From [Clostridium] leptum DSM 753 (GTDB taxonomy: Bacteria; Bacillota; Clostridia; Oscillospirales; Acutalibacteraceae): a DNA stretch of 64,000 nucleotides. Location of the stretch: contig DS480350.1 of assembly GCA_000154345.1 (NCBI GenBank), positions 186,001 through 250,000 of the forward strand. Reading direction: 5' to 3'. Numbering within the stretch: position 1 is the stretch's first letter; each line of letters opens with the position of its first letter. This document shows positions 51,692 through 63,800 of the stretch, one piece after another. Below the pieces are notes generated by a model, which had not been told where the DNA came from, made no database searches, and saw only the letters and a list, made by a program, of their open reading frames with translations. The position numbers were made by a program, and so were the translations under genes.

Positions 51692-51726
51692 TTTGTGATT
51701 TTTTTGTGACGGCGGCCCGGTATAAT
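51692..51726 (+). promoter_or_regulatory. SARP-like direct repeats and -10 box before the giant gene
   Basis: TTTGTGA is present at 51692-51698 and 51703-51709, 11 bp apart, so both face the same side of the helix. TATAAT is at 51721-51726. There is no good -35, which fits an activator-dependent promoter. SARP/BTAD proteins bind heptamer repeats 11 bp apart just upstream of -10. One more TTTGTGA occurs at 50475-50481, near the start of the regulator's own transcript. Confidence 0.55.
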
Positions 51727-51822
51727 AAATAAGACAATCCGGCGGAATCCGCTGGAACTGACTGCTTTTTCGTATTTGGAAGAATACTACAATCCGTTGG
51801 GCTTTATTAGGAGGATTTTGCT

Positions 51823-54800
51823 ATGAAACACGGAAAGCATTTACGGAAAAAGGAAAACCGCGCGGGCCGGTCGGTTTGGCACCGGTGTCTCGCGGTTCTG
51901 CTTTCTGCCGCCATGCTGGCGGGAGTCATGATACCCAGCGCGGCAGGCGCCGGACTGGGCGCGAATGTGGAATTCAGCGCCAAAATCGTAAAGGATACCG
52001 GCGACACCGCTGAAGCCATCCAGTCTGTGGACAGCGGCGACAGCTTCTTCCTGGCGCTGGATTATAAATTCAGCTCCTCGCCCGACGGCGTATCCTACGG
52101 CGGCGCGGCCATCGCGATTCAGCTGCCGGAATACGTCAAGGTGGATTTGGCTGGCTCTGTGGTGACCTCTGATTTCAAACAGCCGGAGGTGGCAGAGGTT
52201 ACTCTGCCCGGCGGCCAGGTCATCCAGCGGGTGACCATTCCCTGCCAGGACCGCATCGACCAGGGACGGGCCGGCATTATTTATCTGAAATGCTATTTTG
52301 AGAATATGGTGACCCCTGACCAGACGGTGGGAAGCTTTAACAGTATTTTGTTTACCGGTACGCTGACAGACGGCAGCGGGAATACCGAAAAGCTGGATCA
52401 AAGAATTGATCCTGTCAGCATTACCAGCATGGCGGACCAGCAGTGGAACATCCAGAAAACCGTCACTGATCCAGCGCCAGCCGGAGAGGAGATCCCGGTA
52501 GTAACCAAGCAGGACGGGTACTACTATGTCACCTACCAGATCGCCGTGACGGATCCGGTGGAAAATATGAACCGCTACGGCCGGCTGAACTGCGAGGAAT
52601 TTTCCGTAACGGACACCCTTCCGGCGGCGGACCGGGAAAACGGCGGCGCCCAGCTGGTGAGCGTGGGCTACCTGGACCGTTCCAGCCAGTTCCAGCCTCT
52701 GGCGGAAGGCGACGGCTATACTAAGGAATCCAACGCGGACGGCTCGCTAAAGAGCCTGACCTTTCAATATGTGAATAAATTCGATCAATCCATGGTGACC
52801 GAGGGCCAGGTCCGGGTGCCGAATGGCTCTCTGCTGCCCACCACCTATCAGGTGACGGTCAAGTTTGACGCGGCCGCTTATCAGATTCCCACCAACGTTC
52901 CCTTCGTCCGGGCGGTTCTGGATAACCAGGCCCAGGTAAGCTATAAGCCTCTGGCGAAGGACGCGGTGGTGAAGGATTCCAGCGCCAAGGTTCAGGTCGG
53001 CGACGTGGAGGACAAAACCACGCCGGTAGAATTGATTGTGGAAAAGACCCTGACCATCCAGGGGGATGGCCTGGCGGTGAGCGATAATACATTTGTGCTC
53101 AACGGCGAGAAGCAGGCGGTTTACGGCAGCGCTCAGTTTACCCTGTATTCCGACCCGGAGTGCACCCAGGTGGCCAAGGACATCGACGGCAGCGAGGAAG
53201 CCGGGGCGGGCAGGCTGCTGGACGGCACCGGCAGAGTGAAGTTCTCCAATCTGCGCTATGGAACCTATTATCTGAAAGAAACTCAGACGCCTGACGGCTT
53301 TACCGGCGTCGGGGAAGCCATTCAGGTGACCCTGAACCAGGACGGCACCGTCACCGCAGGCGGCAAAACCCTGCAAAAAGGGGAAGCCCTGACAGTGGAC
53401 AATACCACCGATGAAAACGGCCCGGGCTATGCGGCCTTCTGGAAAAAGGGCATGGGATCCGGTGAAAATACGGAGAAATTCCTGCCCGGCGTTTCCTTCC
53501 GGCTGACAAACAATGCCGATGCAAGCAAGGTTTACACCGCGGTTTCCGGCTCGGACGGCCTGGTGCTCTTCGAGGGGATTCCCGCCGGCGAATACACCCT
53601 GCAGGAAACCGGCGTGCCGGAAGGCGGCGAGTATGAGGTTTCTGACAAAACCTATACGGTTACCGTAAAGGGCAACCAGGTGAATTACCCCGACGGCCTG
53701 CAGAAGGACGGAAATAAGCCTTACATACTGAACCAGTCTGAAAAGGGAATACTGAAAATCACTAAGGTGGATTCCACCGACCGCGGCGTAACGCTGCCTG
53801 ACGCGGAGTTCGCTCTTTACGGCCCCTATACCAGCGAAAGCGCGGTACCGGAAAACCCGGATGAGGGCGATCTGGCGGCGGAGCTGGTCACCGGCGCCGA
53901 CGGCACTGCGGCCTCTGAGCCTTTAGAGACGGGCTGGTATCTGCTGCGGGAGACCAAGGCCCCGGATACCTATGCCATTATGCAGCGGGATACCAGGGTG
54001 CAGATCACTTCCAATCACACCGAGGCCCTTCAGATCGAAAACGCCCAGAGAGGCGCCTTGCAGATCATCAAATACGGCCAGCTGACATTAGGCAGCGTGG
54101 CGACCGAATCCCGGGTTCCCCTGGCGGGCGCGGTGTTCGGCGTATATACCGATCCGGACTGCAAAACACTGGCGAAGGACTCCAACGGCAACGACGCCCG
54201 GGTGACTACCAGAGTCAGCGGCAATGAGCCGGATACCCCCGCAATCACTCTGGATCCCGGCACCTATTATGTGCAGGAGATCTCCGCCCCCAGCGGTTAC
54301 CAGAGAGACGATACCATTCATACAGTTGTCATTGAACAGAAAAAGACCTTTGAACTGACTGCGGATAATCTGGTGGACCGCCAGGGCCAGCTGAAAATCG
54401 AAAAGCAGAGTGACAAAACGGGCGATATCGATCTTTCCGGCGCCGTGTTCGAGGTGTATGCCGCTGACGATACCGATTTCACCGAGCCTTTAGACCGGAT
54501 CACCACCGATGAAAACGGCGAGGGCTATTCCAAATTCCTGCCCTCCGGCAGTTATATTTTAAGAGAGGTTCAGTCCATCGCCGGACATATCACCCCCTCC
54601 GAGCCCTTTAAGGGTGTGGATGGCTCCAATGTGGCGGTTACCGACGGGGACGGCATCAGGGTAGCAAACAACCAGCTTACCACGGTGATCGTGAAAAACG
54701 AGCCTTACGTCACCATTCGGCTTCATAAGGTGGATTCCCAGAAGACAGGGATGTCGCTGAGCGGAGCGGAGTTCGCCCTGTACGCCACAGAAGAGGACGC

Positions 54801-57800
54801 GGAAAATGACAGAAACCGTCTGCCTGTGAACGGCCAGACCGGCGGCGCCGACATCGTCACCACCGGGACCGACGGCATGGCGGTGTTCACCGGATTGATT
54901 CCGGGAACCACCTATTGGTACCGGGAGCTTACCGCTCCCGCTGGCTATGAGGCTTCCTCCGAGCCGGTGGAGATCACGGCTCCGGACCAGCCTTCCAACT
55001 ACGCCGATGTGACGCAAGATGTGACAAACGACCGCTACGGCAAGTTCCAGGTTTATAAAGAGGGCGGCACCCTGGACAACACCGGCGTGATGCAGCCCCT
55101 GGCCGGCGCGGAATTCGTGTATTACCCCAAGATATCGCCGAATCCGGGCGCCGACCTGCTGGCGGCCCAGCAGAACGGTACCCTCAAAACATTAGGAACC
55201 ACTGGTGTTGACGGTGTTTTGACCACCGGGGAACTGGAACCCGGTACTTATTGGGTGCAGGAGACCAAGGCCCCAGACGGCTATGATCTGGATACCGCCG
55301 CCAAAGAGGTGACCGTAACCCCCGGCGCGGGGATCGACGGCTATTCCGCCGCGGTAAGGGTCACCTTTACCGACGACTTTGATTCCGGTAAAATCCAGAT
55401 TAAAAAGGTAAGCTCTCTGGATTCCAATACGACTTTGCAGGCCTCCTTTAAGGTACAGCAGAAGCAGGCCGACGGCACCTATGCCGATTATCCCAATAGC
55501 CAGAACCCGCTGATTCTGACCACCGGAGCGAACGGCACCGTGACCTCCGGCTGGCTGCCTGCGGGAGACTACCAGCTTATCGAGCAGAGCGTAACCGGCC
55601 AGTACGTGCTGGACGGCACGCCCCATCTGTTTACCATTACGGCGGGCCAGACCAACAAGGCTTATTTCGATAAGCCTATCGAGAACGTTCCCATGCGGAG
55701 AATCGGAATCGATAAGTTCGAGCTGTGGAAGATAAGCGACGGCAGCAGCCTGACCCTGCGCCAGTCGAACGTGACCTTTACGATTTACGCGGAGGATCCC
55801 ACGAAAAATCCCGACGCTCAGCCGGTGACCACCGTGACCAGCGCCTCCGAGACCAAATACACCGGCTATCTTGCGCCGGGCGATTATTGGATTCAGGAGA
55901 CCGTGCCTGAGGATTATTCCGTGGACTCCGTTACCACTGACGGGGCCGCTCCGGTTCAAGTGACCAGCAATGTATATAAGGTGACCCTGGCCCCGGATAA
56001 GGATCTGGTAGTCACCTGGAACAACGTTTCCGACAAGGCCCGGATCGAGCTGATCAAGGTAGACCAGGAGGATCACGACAAGTATCTGACCGGCGCGGAG
56101 TTTACCCTGTACCAGGTTGTGGATGACCAAGATCCGGCTGCCGAGGAGATCGAAGTCAACGGCCAGAAGCTGTGGCTGAAGGTCGTCGCGGAGAAGATTA
56201 CCTCCGGCACCCTGACGGATGCAGTAACCGGCGCCGTGCCCGGCGGCGCACTGACCGGGCTGCTGGATACCGGCACCTATTATCTGCGGGAGACCCAGCC
56301 GCCTCCCCACGACAAGGATTATTTCTATGAGATCAGCCAGGAGTGGACCGGCCCCATCATGGTGACCGAGGAGGACGACGGCAAGATCGTCGGCCCCCAG
56401 ATCATCGAGAACTACTGGCCCGTGCCGGTAGAGGGCTGGAAAATCGACCAGGGCGGCAACGCTCTGGAGGGCGCGTGGGTCGCTTTGTTCAAAACAGAGG
56501 CCGACGCCCAGAAGGCCCAGGCCGAGCTGAACAAAGACGAGGACTTCTTCTCCAAACAGCTGGTGAACGGCGAGCTGCCGGAAACCGTGCTGAAAGAATA
56601 CAATATGCTCCAGGCGGCGGAAAGCAAGGACGGAGGCGTTCTGCATTTCACGAACCTCCAGCCCGGCGCAACCTATTATGCCCTGGAGATTATCGGCATC
56701 GATTACTATGTCCATAACCTGGATATCCATAAGGTCTATCCTAAGCAGAACGGGGATCAGTGGAACCTGTACGAGATGACAGGCGATACTAAGGCGGAGA
56801 CCGACCCGGTCTTCCGGCTGGAAAACCTGGCGTACGGCATGATCTCTGTGAAAAAGACCCTGGAAATCTCCGGAGAGACCTATCCCCTCAACGAGGTAAC
56901 ATTCAACGTTTATGCGGCCGACCCCGACGATTACAGCAAGCCGGCGACGGGCGCCGACGGAAAGATTTTGGATCCGGTGACCACCATCACCACGGGCACC
57001 GGCAACACCGCCGCGGGCGTTGGAATCAGCAGCCTGCTGAAGCCCGGCTGGTATGTGCTCCAGGAGGCCAAAGCGCCGGAGTACGTGGACTTTGACCCGG
57101 ATACGGCTCCCTACTATTCCGTATACGTTTCCTCCGACGGCCAGGATAGGCTCGAGGGTGAGAACCAAGAGTTTACGACCCGGACGGATGGAAACGGAAC
57201 CTGGACCATCAACTGCACCTATGAAAAGACGCCTATCGCCAACGAGTCCGCCTGGGGCCAGGTGAAGATTCAGAAGATCAGCGCCGACCAGGGCGACAAC
57301 GGCAAAAAGCTGACCGCTACCTTTAAGGTGCAGCAGAAGCAGGACGACGGAACCTATGGGGATTATCCCGAGGGGAACGCCATGACCATCACCACGGATC
57401 CCGCCAAGGATTACGTGATTTCCGGGTTCCTGCCGGAAGGCGAGTACCAGCTGGTGGAGACCAGCGTCCAGTCCGGATATACGCTGGACTCGACGCCCAT
57501 CAAGTTTGTCATCGAGCCCAACCGGATTACCGGCGGGGACAATAAGATTAACGGCGTATATTACCCCTTGGATGACAAGGATGCCACGCCCGACCCCATT
57601 GTGATTGAGAACCAGAAGCAGGGCTCCCTGGAGCTGACCAAGACGGGGGATATCCTGGGCGAGAAGGACCCGCTGTCCGGCGTGACCTTTAAGCTTTACC
57701 GGAACGAGACCGGCGACCCGGAAGCCGACTGCGCCGGCACGGCCCAGAAAACGGTGACTACCGGGGCAAACGGCTTGATTTCCATGACCAATCTGGACGC

Positions 57801-60800
57801 CGGCAATTACTGGCTCAAGGAAACCAGCGTGGGAACCGCCAATGAGGCCAACGGCTTTAAAGCCGGCATGGTGGTGGCGGTGACCATTGAAGCCGGTCAA
57901 AAAACCACCCAGTTCTACGATCCCGCCGACCTGAACACGGCGAAAACCGAGCTTTTGAACACCACTGCCTACGGAAAGCTGCAAATTGTGAAGCAGGACG
58001 CCGCCGACCAGACCAAGCTGAGCGGGGTGAAGTTCGGGATCTACTCCGACAGCACCGCTTCCACGAAAGTGGGCGAAATGACCACCAATGCCGACGGCGC
58101 GGCGCTGTCCGATCTGCTGCCTGCGGGAGACTATTACCTGAAGGAGCTGAATACCCCCAGCGGCTATTTCGACAATACAGATACCATTTACGGCCCCTAT
58201 ACCGTAGCGGAGAACCAGATTACTTCTCAGAAGGAAGGCAAGGCTATCGTCATTGAGAACACCAAGATCCAGACGGTGAAGGTGGTCAAGGTCGATTCCA
58301 AGACAAACGGTTCCATTTCCGGCGAAGCCATGAAGGCCGCGAAGTTTGAGCTTTGGGATAAGCCGGAGGATCAGGGCGGCCAGGTGCTGCAAACGGTTAC
58401 CGGCAAGGAAACCATTGAGTTTGTCAATCTGCAGCCCAACACCACCTATTATGTGAAAGAGGTCACTCCGCCTACCGGCTACACCTTTGAGGCCGGCAAG
58501 GAGGATTACTTCTACCCGGTGACCACCGGCAACACCGGCGCCGCCGAGGTGCGCATCAGCAACGACCCCCTTGGCGCCATCCGCCTGGAGAAGAAGGCCA
58601 ACTGGGAAAACCCGGACGCCCAGCACATTCTGGCGCTGCCCTTAGAGGACGTTACATTTGAGCTTCACCGCTACGACATGTCTCAGCCTGACGGACTGGG
58701 CGAGCTGGTCGCGACCAAGGAAACCGACGAAGACGGTGAAATCCTCTTCACCGGCCTGGAGCCCGGCGACTATATGCTGAAGGAGCAGGTGCCCGCTGAT
58801 TTCGTCCAGGGCACCCAACTGCAAAAGATTACGGTGGTTAAGGGAGAAACCGACGAAACCTACACCGGCGATAATTACATCGTCAACTACCCGAATAAGG
58901 GCCGGTTCACCTTTACCAAATTCATGGGCGACGGCAAAACTCCGCTGACGGTCACCAGCGACAGCCAGCGGGCGGAATTCGCCCTGTACGAAGGGGATCA
59001 GGCCGACCCCGGCAAGCTGGTGGACACCTTCCGGGTGCGCCTGGACGGTACCTTTGAGTCCGCCGACCTGGATGCGGGAACCTACACCATTGTGGAAACC
59101 AAGGCTCCCGACGGATATACTCTGGATTCCACACCCATTACCTTTACTGTAACCGCCAAGCAGATCACCAATCTGGATGAAACAGAGGCCACCAAGGTCA
59201 TTAACCAGGCCAAGGGAAATCTGGAGTTTACTAAGAAGGGTGACAGCCAAAACGGCAGCCCGGTTCTGAATACGGCGGTATTCCAGTTGTACGATGAGAA
59301 CAAGCAGCCTGTCGGAGACCCGGTGACCAACGTGAAAAACGGCGTTTACCGCTGGGAAGGCTTAGATGCCGGAACCTATTATATCCGGGAAACTCAGGCC
59401 CCCGACGGCTACTCCCTGGACGATACCTGGTATGAGGCGGTGATCCCCGCTAACCAGAACGATCCTACGGTTACCTACCGGCCTGAAACCGCCGGGAACA
59501 TGAACGGCGGCGTGCTGACCAATGAGTCCGACAGCGGCCGCATCCTCATTAAAAAGGCTGACGAAAACGGAACGGGGCTGCAAGGCGCCCAGTTCGCCGT
59601 ATACCAGCTTGAGCCGGGCGATGTTCAGGGCCAGCAGGTGGGCGGTATCATCACCACCGACGAAAACGGCGCGGGTGTGTCCGATCTGCTGCCGGCGGAG
59701 GACGCCGGAACCCGATATCTGGTGAAGGAGCTGAAGGCGCCCGACGGCTATAGCCTGGATGAACGGTATTATGAGACCCAGAAGATCGTGACAGTGAAAC
59801 CGGTACAGGAGTTGTCTGAAATCGAAAAACTGGGTGTTCACAACAACGCATCCTTTACCAATAAGTTCAAGACGGATATCGTCATGTTCAATACTGAGAT
59901 CCTGAAAGGGATTACGGATGATACCGCTGACAAGAGCCTTCTGGAGGAGGAGTTTACCACCTCCTTCACCCTGAGAGATTACGCCAAGGGTGAGAACGAG
60001 CTGGCGGCCTCCCGGCTGGTGGTTACCGACCAGGATATCCAAATGCAGTATCAGGAGCAGGGCGAATATAAGACGGAACCCACCAGGGATGACGCTTACC
60101 GGGTGAACTGGGTGAGGGTCTACAGCGCCTATAACGCCCAGACCGATCCTGATTTGGATGTGACAGTCCCGGATGCTTCCAAGCCGGTGAGCGCTAAGGT
60201 TCAATACCAGCCGGCGGCTGACCTTGGAAGCGATGACGAATCCACCTGGCGGGATGTGCCCAACGGCGCCATTGAAAACGTCCAAAGCCTGGGAGCGGAT
60301 GGCGCGACCGTTTCGATTCCCGCCGGACTGGAAGCGATGGCGTTCCGGGTGGTTTATACCGGCGTGGATGAGCATTTTGTAGCCAACGGCATCGATTTCG
60401 AGGTGACCTTCGCCCAGCGTCCCTCTGACGCCAGCCTCCATGAGATCACCAAAATCACCAACACCGCGGCTTACGAGTATACCTTTGTTCAAAAGGATGA
60501 GGAAGGCAGAGACGTGCCTGTCACCGACGGCCGGGCTTCCAACACTGTGGAAGCCACGCTGCCCCTGATCGAAAGCATCCGGATTCCTGTCAGCCTGACG
60601 GTGAAGCCGGAAGGAACCCAGACCACCTACGCGCCGAACAGCGACGTCACCTTTGTTGTCACCGCGAAGAACGAGTCTCAAACTGATAACTTCAGGGAGC
60701 CGATTCTCAGCTTTGACCTGCCGGTCGGCACCACGCTGAATGACTTTGTGGAAGGGGATTCCCAATTTGTCATCATGAGAATGTGGGAGGACGAGGACGG

Positions 60801-63800
60801 CAACACGGTGGGAACGCCGCTGACCCCGGATCTATTCTCCATCGATACGGTGAAGGCCACCAGAGTTGGCAGCGGCGGCGAGCTGATTGAGCTGGAGCAG
60901 GATACCCAGAAGGTGACGATGACCTTCCCGGATGTGGAGCTGAAGCCCGGAGAGCGGATTGTGATCCGGTTCTCGGCCCATATCGACCCCAACAGCCAGG
61001 CGGATACCCTGTGGTGTCCCGCGTTCCTGGGAAGCTCCTATGAGATTCCCCAGTCCGTAGAAAACCAGTACGGCGTCAGCTACGCTCCGGTCATTACCGG
61101 AGACGGCGGCTCCTTTAAGGAAGACGAGGACCTGGATGAGATTCTCGGCAACGGCGGCAGCGAGTATGTGAATAACTACGCGAACATTGTCGTAGGACAA
61201 AACAGCAGCCTGAGCATTTACAAGCAGGTGAAGGGCGAATACGACGACCGTTATAAGAACTACTCCGAGCTGGGCCATACGGCGCCGGGCGGTTCCATTG
61301 ATTATAAGATCCGGGTCAGCAACGGCTCCGATGACAAGGCGGTTTCTACCAGAGTGGTCGATATCCTGCCCTTCGCGGGAGATACCCTGACCGACCGGAC
61401 CGACACCACTGTGACCAACCGGGCCACCGACCTGGAGAGAAGGCCCGCTCTGAACAGCGTCACGGTGCTGAGCTCTGACGGCCAGCCCATTGACAGCGCT
61501 TTTGTGCGGATTTATTACTGCACCGATGATACCTCCGCCTGGACCGCCGAAAGCCGGTCACAGTATACGGCTGAGGAAGAGCTGCCCATGATTTATACTA
61601 CCGGAAGAAACGGCGATCCGTGGACGTCATCCGCCGCTCACACCTGGAGCGCCACGCCGCCGGCTGACCTGAGCACGGTAACGGCCATCGGTGTTGAGGT
61701 GACGCAGCCTTTGGCAAACGGCGACTACATCGAAGTGCAGGTCAATATGACCGCACCCCAGTACGCCACCGATGAAATTGAGGATTACTACGGCAAGTAT
61801 ATTTCCAATTCCGCTATGTGCTCCGTGGTGAGAAACAGCAATACCGGCGACACCATCGCCCTATCCGACCGCCCGGAAAACCAGGAGGTCAAATGCGTGC
61901 TGGATCTGCCGAAGGGCGCCATCGGCGACTATGCGTTTTATGATCAAAACCAGAACGGCATCCAGGATGCGGAAGACCTTCCGGTAGCGGGCCTGGGAGT
62001 AAGACTGATCACCACCAGAATCACCGCGGACGGCACCCAGACCACAACCACGGAAACCACTACGGATTCCAGCGGCTATTACCTGTTCGACGATCTGGAC
62101 TGCAATATTATGCTGTCCGGTAAAGAGGATGGGGACCCGGATGATCCCAGTAATTATGTAGGCGGCGTGATTTACCAATACCAGGTGGAATTTGACATGC
62201 CTCCCGCCGGGGATGACGGCGTTTATGTGCCTACCAGGCAGTATGAGGGCGGGGATACCGCCGTGGATTCCAACATCGACCGGAACGGCCGGTCTGAAAT
62301 CCTGCGGCTGGGCGTTGTGAGCAATCCCGATACCAGCCGCCTGGAGGGCCAGAGGGATATGACCATCGACGCGGGCTTTGTAATCCCCGCGGCGTTAGGC
62401 GACTATGTGTGGATCGATTTGAACCGTGACGGCATACAGGATCCGGATGAGCCAGGCGTCAACGGCGTCAGGGTAAGGCTTTACACGGTGGATGACAGCG
62501 GTAAGGTATCCGATGCACCGCTGGCGGAAACCGTTACCGCCGCTCAGGAGGGCAAGGACGGCTATTATTTCTTTGACAACCTGACTAAGGGACGGTATGT
62601 GGTGGAATTTGACATCACCTCCCTGCGGAATGACCTGGGACTGTACCAGTACGGCTTTACCACAGCGAACCAGGGCGCCGGCGACCACCCTGAAACCGCC
62701 GACTCCGACGCGAAGAATGCAGTGGACGGCAACGACCGGATCATGCGTACCGACGTGATTACCCTGGATTATCAGCAGACGGATCTGACCTGGGACGCCG
62801 GCCTGGTGTATTACAGCGCTCTGGGCGGCTATGCCTACGACGACCGGAACTATAACGATGTTCAGGATTTGGGCATCCCGCTGACCGGCACTAAGGTGTC
62901 CTTGTACCGTGTGATTGACAATGTGCGGGAAGAACAGCCCATCGCTACCGCTGTGGTGGACGAAAACGGCGAGTACCTGTTCGAGTACCTGCTGGAGGGC
63001 GAATATCAGGTGCTGTTTGAGTATCCTGAGGGCTATCAGGCTGTTCTGCCTAATATCGGCGGCGACGATGCTCTGGATTCCGATGTGTTTGAGACCGCTC
63101 CCGATTTAAACAGCGGCTATACCCAGACCATCCGCCTGCCGGCCAACTCTATCAGCCTCCATAATGACGGCGGCGCCAGATTGTACGGTGCGATCGGCGA
63201 TTATGTGTGGCTGGACGCTAACAAGAATGGAATTCAAGACGCGGGCGAGGAGCCGGTGCAGAATGTGACCGTTTATCTGCAAATGCGGGAAGGCGGTTCC
63301 AGTATTTGGAAAAAGGTCGACACCACAAAGACCAACGAAAAAGGCTACTATGTGTTTGAGAGCCTGAAGGGCGGCCCGGATGTGGATTGCCAGTACCGTG
63401 TGTGCTTTGATCTGCCCGGAGGCAGTGTGATTACCGTTCCCTACGCAGGCTCCGACAGAGCTGCAGACTCCAATGTCCAGGGCTTCTATCTGGAGGGCTG
63501 GGGTTATCCCTCCGACGTGATCAGCATTGGTTACGGCCAGCGTGATATGACCACTGACGCGGGCATCGTGGTTACCAGCGGAAGTGTGGGAGACTATGTC
63601 TGGCTGGATACCAACCGAAATGGCATCCAGGACGAAGAGGATACCGGACTGGAAGGCATCCGTGTGGTTCTGGAGTATAGCCCCTCCGGTGACGTTTCCG
63701 ACGATACCCAGTGGATCCAGGCAGGCGAGACCACGACCAATGAAAAAGGCTACTACCGGTTTGACGAGCTGTCCGAGGGCTATTACCGGGTGAAGTTCCA

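Noticed and set aside
55192..58626. Long minus-strand open frames opposite the giant protein gene (for example 55,192-58,626 and 59,362-60,765)
   Set aside because: They are antisense shadows of a GC-rich, codon-biased repetitive gene. The products look like Gly/Val/His/Arg-rich low-complexity chains with no family similarity, and no ribosome sites are present.
53030..59870. SpaA-type repeats considered as possible recent tandem duplication or CRISPR-like DNA repeats
   Set aside because: The repeats are similar only at protein level. DNA identity between units is low and unit length varies from about 85 to 140 residues.
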